A stretch of DNA of 64,000 nt. Source: Epiperipatus broadwayi (Eukaryota > Onychophora > Udeonychophora > Euonychophora > Peripatidae). The stretch covers positions 3,659,149 to 3,723,148 of the forward strand of contig JAQFVV010012405.1 in the NCBI GenBank assembly GCA_028023455.1. The letters run 5' to 3'. Below the pieces are notes generated by a model. That model searched no databases. It was not told the origin of the DNA and worked only from the letters and a program-made list of their open reading frames with translations. This document shows positions 27,487-40,907 of the stretch, one piece after another; positions within the stretch are counted from its first letter, which is position 1; each line of letters opens with the position of its first letter. The translations under genes and the position numbers were made by a program.

Positions 27487-27943
27487 CATTAAGCATCACA
27501 TGATCATTATCTATTATACTAGCACATAATTGTTTATAAACACCAATCCTGCCTAATAGGATAGTGGTGGCTATGGTTGTTAAAAAGCCAAAGACACCAA
27601 AATGTATGGGTGCTGAACTGAGTTCAGACCCATATGACTATATAAGCTATTGAGCTTAGATTGAAAATATTTTTGTGTTTTCAATTTCATTCTCATAGTT
27701 TTGTAGTTAAGTAGAGATAAAAGGTGGGTGCTGGAGGGTTGCATTAGATCCTAAGATCTAGGTGCAGTGCTCTCAGATCCAAAGCTCTTCACTGATGATG
27801 GGCACAAGCCAGAAACTAGTGTGGGGATATTGGATGAGTAGGCATTAGACAGGGATTTTATGAACAAGCCTTCTGGCATTCATTGATTACTCTGGTTGGC
27901 ACAGGGTGGCACTACTGTATGGAGAGTTTTGCTTTGTTTATAA
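27487..27943 (+). mobile_element. HHR-R hammerhead repeat, monomer-sized copy with 14-bp TSD
   Basis: It is bounded by perfect 14-bp direct repeats TACATTATTTATAC (27,473-27,486 and 27,944-27,957). The insert is 457 bp, almost exactly the 452-bp unit seen at 7.1-8.2 kb. The first 50 or so bp are antisense (AGCATCACATGATCA to about 27,535). The rest is sense from CACCAATCCTGCCTAATAGG through the ribozyme to GAGAGTTTTGC. The two pieces together make one complete unit of the circularly permuted monomer with its edge segment inverted. No protein is encoded. Confidence 0.88.
27777..27835 (+). ncRNA. hammerhead ribozyme lacking the cleavage-site C
   Basis: CTGATGA (27,792-27,798) and GAAA are intact. 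Stem I pairs (TCTTCA with TGGGGA using wobble, ATCCAA with TTGGAT). Stem II can form TGG/CCA. The triplet before stem I reads GTG instead of GTC. G at the cleavage position is not tolerated by known hammerheads, so this copy should fold but not cut. Confidence 0.8.
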
Positions 27944-27959
27944 TACATTATTTATACTT

Positions 27960-29520
27960 TAAATGACTTTATTACAATTTTTACCTAATAATGCATTATT
28001 AATATGCATTTTAAATATCATTTAATGTATTAATAAAATTATATAAGCTAACTTTAAGTAATATTACTCATCTAAATTTATTTTTTTTATCAATTTGTGC
28101 ATCTAACTATTTTAATTAGGGCACAAGGCTCAATTAAAGTGGGTACAATATATATAGAGTGTTTTTGAAATTCTAACAATATTGCATTAAAGTTGGATAA
28201 AATTTTAAAAAAATTACACCAAACATACATATAAAGGATTTAAAATACCTCCAATTTAATGTATTATATAAAATCATTATTTATGATTTTTGCAAAATTT
28301 CTTAGAGTACACATATAAGTTCTATTTCTGAAAGCAAATTATTTATTACCAAAAAAAAGAAAAAGAAATATTTAAAGAATGCAGTAATAGAATTTATTAT
28401 TGATGTTTTTAAATTATGTTTTTTAAAAGACAAAAAAAAATATTTAAAGATTCAAATATTTTAAGCTATTTCTAATTTTTAATCACAATTTAAGAAATCA
28501 CTTATTATCCACATAAAAGTTTTAGAAGAATATTTGATTTAAATAATTTTTTTTTTTAAAAAAGACTTTATATGGTACATTTATATATTTTAACACAATC
28601 TATAAAATTACTTACAAAATTAAGTTTCTTTTTCCCAGAGCTAAATAATTCTGCATTAACTATTTCATAAAATACAACTTTATTCTTTATTCTTATTTTT
28701 TCTTTGACAAATATTAGGTCAGAGCAATTTTATTATTAAATAAATAATTATTAATACTTTTGACAAGTACTGTATTTAGTTAATAACAGATGCTCTTTTT
28801 TGCCAAATTTTTAACAACAGTTTGTTCTTTTTATAAGAGTGGCCAGATAGAAGAAATTTTAGTATCTTATTAATAAATTTATCAGGATTTTTAATTCCAG
28901 TATAATTTTGTATCTTTGCTTATATTAATTTTAATTCAAAAATAAACAATTTCCTTATATGTACTAAGACAAGCTTATTTATTCTTTTTAACATTGTATG
29001 CCATGAACTGCATCATTTGCTTCTATTTTTATTTTACTTATGATTATATATATATATATATAGGGTAGATTACTATATTTGGTTTATATATATATAAAGT
29101 AATACAGAACAATGGATTATGGGTAATATTTGCACAGATATTCTGCATAACACATTTGAAAACTACATACCAAGTAGAAGCATTAAATCCATCATCAAAG
29201 TGGTAATTAATAAATAAAATAATTTATGCAAACAATTTTTACTATTTATTATCATTTTAGAAGCAAACAATTTGTTTTCAAGACAAATCACTTTTGATAT
29301 GAATTAAAGTTGATAATTTCTATTCAAAATGAACAATTTCAATTAGTATTTGAATAAAAAAATGTGGTCATCATATTTTTTCAAATTATTCAAACAACTG
29401 TTTTTATTATTGATTACAATTTTTGATTAAAACAATTCATTTTTAAAACAAGCAATTATATATTGTGACAATCTTGGTTTGAAACAAACATTATGATTAT
29501 CTTAGATTAACTATCAACTG
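27960..29520. other. A+T-rich non-coding stretch
   Basis: No gene seen. It contains repeat X in reverse orientation (28,680-28,870) and a short (TA)n run near 29,045-29,063. Confidence 0.55.
28680..28870 (-). repeat. dispersed repeat X, reverse copy
   Basis: Read on the minus strand it matches 18,895-19,110: GGCCACTCTTATAA, TGTTGTTAAAAATTTGG, AAGTATTAATAATTATTTAT, TTGCTCTGACC. Unclassified. Confidence 0.6.
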
Positions 29521-29524
29521 ATAA

Positions 29525-30465
29525 AGCACAATTTTAACCCTCTTGTACTTTAACAAATTTCTTCATTTTCACTTACAATAAACGTTATTAAACCATTATT
29601 ATTTATCATAATATAATCAATATGATCTCATTTGATAGATATTTTTATTTAAAAATTAAACAAATTAAAAAAACACCTTTGAAAGTGCTAGAAGAAATCA
29701 ATAAAAGTTTGTCATTTATTTATTTGATTTGATTTATTTATATATAGTCAAATTATATATGCATGTGTATTCTTAATATTAACACAAATATTAAAGTTTT
29801 TACATTTGACTTTTGGAAATACTTTAAAAATTAGATTTTCATCAAAACAAAGCACCATTTTCATAATTAACTGCCAGGTGGAGCATAGTGAATTTGAAAA
29901 GTGAACAAAATCTTTAATGTTTCCTTTAAAAATCTGAATAAATAATTATTAATATCTATCAAATCTATCAAATTATGCTTTAAAAGTTTTAATTTTTTTA
30001 GTAAATTTTATGATATTGCTATATATTTTCTAACAGATTTTGAATGATGATGTTTTCTAGACATATTGTATTCCCTGCAATCATAATTTTCATGGTAACA
30101 TTACTCAGCAAAATATAGACTTTTATATTTAAAAATAATAAATTTCTGTAGAAAATATGTAATAATATATATTTTTGATATCTAATTATTATCACACAAT
30201 TCTTTGCATAAAATAATCATAAACTTTCCCCCAAAAAATCAACTTTTAATCCCATTTGTAATATTTTCTCAAAGTAATATAAAATTTGAGACCACCAAGA
30301 ATACAATGAATGCTCATCATTGTGGAGCTTACCATAATTTGAAATTTCTGCTTATTTGATTATCCTGACATCTTTAGAATTTTTTCAAAATTAAAATATT
30401 AAAAAAAAAATATGTGTAAATTTTAAAACTCTAAAAAAAATGTTAGCAAAATCTCCCAATAGAGG
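29525..30465 (-). repeat. dispersed repeat Y, copy 2
   Basis: This is the inverted partner of 20,380-21,215, matching strings in the same order on the minus strand. The relative order of repeats X and Y differs between the two loci, so these are independent insertions and not one large inverted duplication. Confidence 0.65.
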
Positions 30466-30576
30466 GCCAAAGACACAAATTAAATTTCAACACAATTCTC
30501 AGGCATCAGATCCACACCTGAAAAAATAGATTGGTTCATCGCAACATTAGTCATAATAATAGAGATAAAAAAAATT

Positions 30577-30795
30577 TGTATTATACTAAAAAGTAAAAAA
30601 AAAATATTGTTTTTTCAATCATAATTGGGGTTTTTAAATTTAACTTGAAATAAAAGCATGGGAGGGGGTCCAGAAATTAATTAAATCAATCATTTGTTTT
30701 TGGACCTCCTCATGCTTTTATTTCAAGTTAAGTCTAAAAACCCCAATTGTGATTGAAGAAACAATTATTTTTTTCACTTTTTGTAGCACAGTTAA
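30577..30795. mobile_element. short fold-back element (MITE-like)
   Basis: Arms of about 95 bp (30,577-30,672 and 30,701-30,795) are near-perfect reverse complements around a 28-bp loop. The best-paired part spans AATTGGGGTTTTT, TTAACTTGAAATAAAAGCAT and the GGTCCA inner edge. No open frame, and the target duplication is not clear in this poly-A/T context. Confidence 0.8.
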
Positions 30796-30915
30796 AAGAA
30801 TTTAATATTAAAAAATTATCTTCATTATTGTTAAGTTTTTTGTATTGGAACAGTAAATAAAAATGTAAAACTATATTGTACTTTTAATTGGCTAAACACT
30901 TATAGTTGATATGTA

Positions 30916-31060
30916 ATTATAGAGGATTTGAACATAGACTTATAACCCTTTTCATTTATCCACTCTATCTCATACAACTGATACACATCCCCACACACAT
31001 GATTTCTAATACCCATATTTCATGTTGAACCAGCACTTATCAGAATATAAAGTCAAATAA
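30916..31060. repeat. dispersed repeat B
   Basis: GAGGATTTGAACATAGAC, then CTATCTCATACAACTGATAC and AACCAGCACTTAT, recurs with substitutions at 59,757-59,890 (GAGGGATTTGAACTCAAATC, CTATCTCAAGCAACTGAAAC, AACAAGCGCTCAT). A B-box-like string lies at one edge. Possibly SINE-derived, not proven. Confidence 0.55.
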
Positions 31061-31256
31061 AATTATACTTTTATTCAAAATATTATAGTTGATATATATA
31101 TATATATATCACTAGATATTTCTAATATAAGTTAAAATGTATATGCTTTATGTATATATTCTATTTAGTATATATACACAATAATATATGTGTATGTAAG
31201 TGATTAAAAGTATAAAATATTCTTTTAAGTGAAAAGCATTTGACATTTTGACAGTT

Positions 31257-31416
31257 TTTATTTTTATTTTTAAAGAAATTGTTTTAAGAAAATGCTAAAC
31301 AAAACTATATTATAAACAACTTTCTTCTCACTTAAATGAATCTTGCAATCATAACAAATAAAATTGGTAGTGAGCATTATTTAAAATTTCCCCATCACTA
31401 GATATATTTCTTCAGC

Positions 31417-31484
<68 letters not shown>

Positions 31485-32215
31485 CATCATATTTAGTATG
31501 TGTACATAATTATATATGAAAGTAAAGTTACTGTTAACACTAACTGAAATAATCATACAAATATCTAAACCTTTATACAATTACAAATATCCAGTAACAC
31601 CCTCTGTTTAAAAGTCTATATCTCAATAATAGTGACTTTTAAACAGAGGGTATTACTGGATATTTGTAATTATATAATGATTTAGATATTTGTATGATTA
31701 TTTCAGTTAGTGTTAATAGTAACTTTATTTTCATTTATAGTATGGGATGGGTATTTAGAGATTAAAATTTAATGTTTAGTTTGTCTTTGATAAGTTTGTA
31801 AACATGTTAGTTTATTTGCAAAATTTAAGATCGTTTGCTTATTTAAAAAAAATTTATGCTCTGTGTTTGAGTTAGTTTGTATTTCAATATTTAACATCAT
31901 TTAGCATACAACTTCAAAGTGGCATCATTTTGAAGTTCGCTATTATTGAGATATAGACTTTTAAACAGAGGGTGTTACTAGATATTTGTAATTGTATAAT
32001 GGTTTAGATATAATTATATATGTATAATATACCAGTAACTAACCTTACTAGTTAAAATTGTTTGATAGTTAATATTTTTATTTTAAAAAAATTGTTTTTT
32101 TTTTAAAAAAAAAACCAAAACCAAACTATATAATATATACAACTTTATCATCATTTAAATGAAGCTTGTAATCATAACAAATAAAATTCATAATGAGCAT
32201 TATTAAAAACACCCC
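31257..32215. repeat. nested direct and inverted repeats
   Basis: A fold-back with 100-bp arms (31,516-31,615 and 31,635-31,734, about 93% complementary, inner edge CCCTCTGTTTAAAAGT) surrounds a 19-bp spacer. A third copy of the arm plus spacer lies at 31,941-32,010. A separate segment of about 140 bp at 31,257-31,395 (AATCATAACAAATAAAATT) is directly repeated at 32,060-32,205. A small hairpin AACTTCAAA/TTTGAAGTT sits near 31,909-31,937. No coding content. Confidence 0.75.
31423..31478. repeat. (AT)n microsatellite
   Basis: Uninterrupted AT dinucleotide run, about 28 copies. Confidence 0.97.
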
Positions 32216-35200
32216 CCCCCCATTCTTCATATCTAAAAAGTAAGTCACCTATTTAAACAATTAAAGGTCCTCTCACTTTCATAGACGTTTTAAGCAAAAT
32301 TTCAACAAGTTATATTGAACTTGAATATATTAAATATCAATTTTAAAATGTTAAAGAAATGTTAATTAAATTGAAAGAAAAAATTTTTTTAACGCCCTCT
32401 TATGATTTAGCAAATAAACAAACAGATTTTTCAGCTTCAATAAAAGCATTTAAAAACTATGTTTTTTAAGCTCTACAAATTACATAATAGTGTTTAGTTA
32501 CTCAAACATAATTATTAAATAAAACCTTGCAGCAGGCACCACTATTATTGATAAACTGCGTTATATACAAAAAAGCACTCAACAAGCTTAATGCCATAAA
32601 AGAGTGTGATTCTGACTATAATTTTTTATAATGTAAAATATAAAGTGCAAACTACTAGTTTTATTTTAAAGGAAATATACTCTTCAAAATATTTATAAGT
32701 ATCTAATTTTTATGTAAGATATAACTATTAAAAAAAACTATATATGTATCCATTGACAAAGACAGTCATTTTACCATATATACCAATAAATCTAACTGTT
32801 TCTCTTAAATACATAAAAAAAAAAAACCTTATTTAATCATATTACTTTTTCATTCCAATTAACATCTTTTGATTTCTGCATCTATGTTAAGTTTTCTGCG
32901 CAAAAGTAAGTATAGTTAGTATCACTCAATTATCATAAGAGGCCGTTTATATTTGCTTGCCAAATCTTAATGCAATATATTATACCATTTCAATTTTAGA
33001 ATTATGTAATAAACTGTAATGAATTTTTACCTCATTTTTAATAAAATGTCTGCCAATACAGAACACACACACATACATGGATGAAATCGATATATATGTT
33101 TCGGAATATTTATTTCCCTATATGAAGTAATTTTATATATTTACAATGCGTGTAAGCATATATATATATATTAGCAATTTTTTTCTTTTAGCTTAAGGCA
33201 TTCAAAATAATCTTTAATACTCTTAACTCGGTATGTTATTTTCTTTCATTTAACAAATAGATTAGCTTTCATTGTTTTTAAGTTTTTTACAGATATTTCC
33301 ATTTTTATCTAGTAACTTCTTCCTATATATAAATTAGACTAAAAATATGATATATGTTTTATTTATGACCAAATCAGGATCAAAATTTTGGAACCGGATT
33401 ATTTTTTAAAAGAATCAATTTTTTTTTGTCTTAGTATTGTGGGTATCAGAGAAGCCGGAATTTTAAGTACTAAAAAATAAAAAATACATGGGACTTTTAA
33501 AAGATGTTCAAACATTTAAAGAACATAATTTTTTACAGATTGATCGACTCTTTTGAGAATCTCCTGTTTTCTTTTGTTCCCAACAGGGATAGCTAAAATT
33601 CAATAAAAATCAATGTTAGTATTTTATGTGCAAAATATCACCATTTTCAATATTTAGTTATACATTTTTAACATGTTTATTCCTGTCAAATTGAAAAAAA
33701 ATCTTTTAAATATGAAAAAAAACTTTAATGGAATGAGTCAGCTTCCAAGTAAAAGAGAACAATTTACGTAAGTAAAAAGACATTATATACAATCTGCATT
33801 AATGTCGTATAATTCAATCAAATATTTATAACTCTGTTCAATATATATTAAAACAATCAATCTTTGTAAAGGGTTTCTGTTATTGACATTAGATTGATCT
33901 GCTTTAGATTGCTTTATAAAAGTAATAAGAGTTTATTTTCTTTTATTTAACCGATTAATATTTTATTGTTTGGATTTTTTTTTACTTTTAAGTATCACCA
34001 GATAAACGAAGGTTGAGAATGAGAATAATACTTTTTTTTTTAATTTTTAATAAACTAATAACAATAATGTCAAAAATTTGCTTATTTATATTTAAAGATA
34101 CTTTTAAAGATTTTGTTTCAATTCTGCATTTTAAAGAAGTAATGTCCAACTTTGGTATGGGGTTTTGTGTAAGTGATTTTTAAATAAAAGTTTTTTTTTT
34201 TTTACAATGACAGTTTTTCTTTTTTATCTACTTTTATTGTATTAGGCATTTATAATAGAATCATGTCTGCCTCCAGTTATAATTCAGCATTGTTTACAAT
34301 ATGATGACTTCTGACCATGTATTTTGCTCTGATAAGGTCAGTCCAATTTATAAACAGATAGAAGATATTAAGAGAAAAATAAAGGCAGTGTAGTTTATTA
34401 TGAATTTAATATATATATATAATGGATTAACGCATCTCTGAGCTTTAATTAAACATCACTATATACAGCTAAAATTTTACTTTAGGCTTTTTATGAAATA
34501 AAGTTTTAAAATGATTTGAAAATGGCAAAAGGCTATCAACTGGATATTAAGAATCGCATAGGAGAAACAACCATTTTTTTAGTTTAAAAAGTCTGTACAT
34601 TCCAACAATGCCTATACATGTTCAATTTTTTCATTCTTATCAGTGCCCCCTCTATCTTAACTCTAAAATCATTTACATATGCTGAAATATTTCCTTCAGA
34701 TTATCTAGAGGTTTCAACACCTTAATCTCCATCCTTTGTTGTGAGCTTGATATTTTTCCATTAATGCTCTCACCCAACATTTGAGACTGGTTTCAAATAA
34801 CTTTTAACAATTTGTGAAAGACTGAACAAACACTGCTCTATAAATAGATGCATATATTATCAATTTGTCGGTGCTTCTCTCATCTTAACTCCACCATATT
34901 ACAGTCATCTATTAACACAAGCAAGAAAATTAAGGTGTTGCTGCTTCTATAATACTATACAACATTATAAATTGAGTGAGAATTAAAGACTATATTTGGA
35001 ATAAAGATAATCTCTTGTTTAATGGAAGATTAGTCATAATCATTAATATAACTCTATAAAAGAGTTTGTGGCAAAGTTGTAAATTCAGAAAATTTGACAC
35101 TTGTAATCAAACTCTAGTAAGTTGCTATCGATAAAATCTTAAATAAATGATGAAAATATGTGTAAGAGATTGCAATCCGGACTAATTGATGAATGCTGGA

Positions 35201-35574
35201 TGAGCACAAAATGTGCACTCTAAGGAATTATTTGTCTTTTTCAAATGTCTTTGGTCATATGTTTTAAAATTTGTGATGAAGTGGAACTTTGAAATATATA
35301 TATTCATAGTATTATTTCTGGGAGCTTTCATGTAATAAAAATATATAATAGCTAAATAGTGGATGGTTCATACAATAACAAGTACTTTCCTCAGAGCTTC
35401 TTCTTTCTCAAATTTTAAGAATGTCTGTGGTGTGATTTAAAATCGTTATTTATTTATTTTTTGTTATTTTATCCTCATTCTTACATTTATTAGTTGGGAA
35501 GTTTTAAAAAATATTTTATCCACCAATAGTTTTTTTCAAATATTGTTAATTTTCATGAATTCACTTTTTTTATT
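32216..35574. other. A+T-rich non-coding stretch
   Basis: No gene seen in about 3.4 kb. Two similar short segments (CAGTGCCCCCTCTATCTTAAC near 34,640 and CGGTGCTTCTCTCATCTTAAC near 34,868) suggest an old local duplication. Confidence 0.5.
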
Positions 35575-36453
35575 TATAATTATAAATTTATTTAAACGCA
35601 CATTGATTACATAAGTAATATTTATTAAGGCTGTAACCCTTAAGAATATGCACATGAAAATGTGAAGGTAGGGATCTCTACAGGTCTTAACCACAAGCTT
35701 ATGCTTTGGAAGAAAATAGAGGAACTCTTCTTTACTTCAACCTACTTTCTACATGAATAGGTGAAGCCGAAGCAGTTAGATCTGAGAGCATGAAGCTATT
35801 CAATATTTCACTGATTAAGTCCACAATTCCTATTACACATTAGTACTCATGAAATCTTTCAATTTACAATGAGTCAATGGAAAAATCTTATAGTTAGAAA
35901 TCTATTACAGTAATTTAAAGTTGTAATTATAAATTTATTTAAACACATATTGATTACATAAGTAATATTTATTAAGGCTGCAAATCTTAAGAGTATGCAC
36001 ATAAAAATGCGAAGATAGGGACCTCTACAGGTCTTAACAACAAGCTTATGCTTTGGAAGAAAAGAGAGGAACCCTTCTTTACTTCAACCTACTTTCTATA
36101 TGAATAGGTAAACCTGAAGAGGTTAGATCTGAGAGCGAGAAGCTATTCAATACTTCACTGATTACGCCCACATTTCCTATTACACATTAATACTCATGAA
36201 ATCTTTCAATTTACAATGAGTTGATGGAAAAATCTTACAGTTAGAAATCTATTACGATAATTTAAAGTTGTAATTATGAATTTATTTAAACACACATTGA
36301 TTACATAAGTAATATTTACTAAGGATGTAAACCTTAAGAATATGCACATGAAAATGTGAAGGTGGGGACCTATACAGTTTTAACCACAAGCTTATGCTTT
36401 GGAAGAAAAGAGGGGAACCCTTCTTTACTTCAACCTACTTTCTATATGAATAA
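35575..36453. repeat. 347-bp tandem repeat, about 2.5 copies
   Basis: TATAAATTTATTTAAAC (or one-base variants) begins at 35,581, 35,928 and 36,275, an exact 347-bp period. The shared interior includes CACAAGCTTATGCTTTGGAA, CTTCAACCTACTTTCTA and GTTAGATCTGAGAGC. The third copy stops after TTCTATATGAATA. Copies are visibly about 90% alike and carry no open frame of note. Satellite-like. Confidence 0.93.
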
Positions 36454-37352
<899 letters not shown>

Positions 37353-37516
37353 TATATGTTTTACCATATTTTATGATCATTATTATTAATATAAAACAAT
37401 TTTATATAATTCAATGTATTGACATATACAATATGTAATTTTAATGATATGTGTGTTACATATATATAATAGATCCTTTTTTTTGACTATAATTTAATTT
37501 AGCCATGTGCCAAACT

Positions 37517-38780
37517 TCTTTGATACTTATGTAGTATGCCTTCTAGAAGCTTACCATTCATTTTTATTTTAAATAATTCATTTTCAGAGGCTTCCAACAC
37601 ATGGTATAAACAATATGGTTGCCACTAATTTATCGTATTTAATATTTACTTTTTGTTTTATTAAAATGATAAAGAAACACAAAAGTCCAAAGGATTATAA
37701 TTAAAATGTTTTTTCATGTAAATGCAGTAAAGAAAATAAAAATAAAATGTAATTAAGCAGACTATAACAAATGTAATTATTCATGTTGGTGGACAGATAT
37801 CATTTTTTAGGCAGGCACTATTCCATAATTTTGTAAATATTCTTCTGCATCTTGTTCTGTCAATGAAAGATTCCAAATTTTAATCATAATTCCATATATG
37901 ATAAAGCAAAAAAGTAATGTTAAAAAATAATGACAATTTTTATTAATAAATGTTATAAAAATAATAATTTTAGCCAAGTATTAACTATTTGCCATGTGTT
38001 AAGGGTTAACCACATGTTAACATTTGAACATTGTAAATGGAATTTATTTAAAAATGTATTCAAATTTTGTAAAATTAACATTCAATTTAAAATAGATAGG
38101 CATTTTTAAAATAATCCATTTTCAGTGTCAAAGTATTTGTTTACAATTTTATTTCCATGAAATTATTTTCTCGAACATGGTTGAAGTATTTGTTTACATT
38201 TTTTTTCCGAAATTTTTTTTTTAAACATGTGCAGCTTGTTAATTTTAAAAAATATTAACAAATATATTTTAAATTGAATGTTAATTTTAAAAATTTAAAT
38301 ACATTTTAAAATAAATTCCATTCAACAGTCAATACATGGCTAAAATTATCATGATTTTTTTAACTTTCATTAACTGAAATTGTTATTTTTTTTGACATTC
38401 ATTTTTTGCTTTATAATTTTTGGAAGTATGATTAAGATTTGGAATCTTCCATCAACAGAACAAGATTTTTAAAATTGCAGAATAGTGCCCACCTGAAAAG
38501 TGATGTCTGTCTGGTGACATAAATAATCACATTTGTTATAGTTTGCTTAATCATGTTTTATTTTCTTTATTACATTTACATTAAAAAACTTTTTAATTAC
38601 ATCCCTTTGGACTTTTGTGTTTCTTTATCATTTTTAATAAATAAAAAAACAACCAAATATTGAACACAATAACTTAGAATCAGCTCTACTGTTTATATCA
38701 GGTATTGAAAGCCCCTGAAACTGGATTATTTAAAAAAAATGGATGGCAAGCTTCTGGTAGGCATACTACATAAGTACCAA
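37517..38780. mobile_element. very long inverted repeat (fold-back element or inverted repeat pair)
   Basis: The left arm 37,517-38,093 is the reverse complement of the right arm 38,263-38,780 at roughly 80% by eye, around a spacer of about 170 bp. Matching landmarks from the outer edge inward are ACTTATGTAGTATGCC, GAAGCTT, GATAAAGAAACACAAAAGTCC, AGATTCCAAATTTTAATCAT and AAAATTAACATTCAATTTAA. The spacer carries two direct repeats AAGTATTTGTTTACA. There is no transposase frame. It could be one non-autonomous DNA transposon with long terminal inverted repeats, or two insertions of one repeat. Confidence 0.85.
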
Positions 38781-40234
38781 TTCTTTTGATATCATTCACT
38801 TCAGATAAAGACATTAACAATTATTATTACCTATAATGTCAATAATGTGAATATAAAGAATTTATCTCTTCTAGATCAAATTGTAAACAAAGGTGAAAAA
38901 CATGCAAGAGATTTTTACCTGTGCCAAATGAAAAAAGCTGGTCTAGTCAGAAATGTATTTTGAAGGCCAAATGTATTTTTTAGATGTCTTCATCCACATG
39001 CTGCAATAATGTATAGTGAAATAAAAATTTTAAATATATTTTTATTATGAATTTCAAATACGATTGTAAAGAAAAAAACTTTTGATTATAGCCATAAAAC
39101 AGTTGGAATATAGGAAATGTAAAATTAAATATTGATACAAATTTGGAATCATAGACTGCATCAAGTTTTAAAAAAAATAAAATGAGAGAAGATTGTGGAA
39201 TAAATAAATAAAATTTACCTTATTTAATATTTTAACTAGTGATATTCCAATGAAAAAAATGTGAAATTCATATAAAGGCATTGCTTTGATTCAAAATATT
39301 ATTTCTAAAAATAAAAGAAAACTAAATAAGAATGTAAAATAATAGTATACTCAACCTTTTATTTAAACTCCAGCAAGGCATGATGTAAACTAACAATATT
39401 TTTAAATAAAGCATTAAAATTTTGATTCTATACCGTGCTACTCAGAAGTCAATTTAATAGTTTAGTTTGTTTTTCTCATCTATTAAGGTTAGATCTAAAA
39501 TAATTTTAGAAACAATCAATTTGGGTAATTTATCTTATTATATAGTATGAGAAATTTTGTTAATGCTTAAATATCTGTCTGCTGACTAGTGTGCCCTGTG
39601 TGAAAAATAATTGCTCACATCATATTTTTAGATGTGCAACAAATGTTAATATGAAAAATATAATACTTAAACTTTCAAATTGCATATTTGCAGTAATAAT
39701 TCATCTGTTCATACCTCTCTTCACCTGATATCAAAAGATAAATTTCTTCATACAGAATTATTGATTCAATATGACTTAGGGATTATCAAAAACATCCCTT
39801 TTGCATAATGAACTAGTAATTCTTTTAAACAACTTTTTAAGAGCTTCATGCAACAGTAAACAAAATATATTTTTGTCAATCAGACAATAAATCCAACTGA
39901 ATTTGTTATTTTAATAAGTTATTATAGTCTTATCAATAGTTTGAGCTCTCTCCCACCATGATGATCATGAGTGGCTTAAATAGCTATGATCAAATACAGC
40001 CACTAATTTTATAATGAAGGTCTTATCAATTTGTGTATATTAATAAAGTCATCTGAGGAAAGCAAATGATCCCCACTATGTGTTTCTGGTTAAACCAAAA
40101 TATCTAAGTTGACCCAGGTCATAAGCACTCACACATTTTTCATCACTTTTTAAATATTTATTCATGAATTTCCCTCCCCGTTGGAACATCTACAAATTGT
40201 TTTTAGTATTGTAAATATTTTGTTAGAGGCCTTT
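38781..40234. other. A+T-rich non-coding stretch
   Basis: No gene seen. A short repeat near 40,050-40,125 matches about 4,755-4,830. A segment just outside the fold-back (CACTTCAGATAAAGACATTAA, about 38,797) resembles one near 55,230. Confidence 0.5.
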
Positions 40235-40725
<491 letters not shown>

Positions 40726-40907
40726 TTCAATTTATTCTATGAAATAAAACAAAGTACATCACAAATATTTAAAAACTCCAAACAAGAAAAATCTTGTGTG
40801 TGGAATTTACATGTAAAAATAAATTAAATAAAAATACAATCAAAAACTCAAAAGAACAGTTTAGGAAATAAATAAAATTAATTAAATAAATAAAATAAAT
40901 GCCAAAA

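Noticed and set aside
27487-27943. CRISPR or bacterial repeat interpretation of the dispersed repeats
   Set aside because: Repeats are long, dispersed, TSD-flanked and accompanied by animal-type LINEs. There is no spacer array and no bacterial gene.
36140-36200. CTGATTA/GAAATC inside the 347-bp tandem repeat as a hammerhead
   Set aside because: The core is wrong at an invariant base and no stem II forms.
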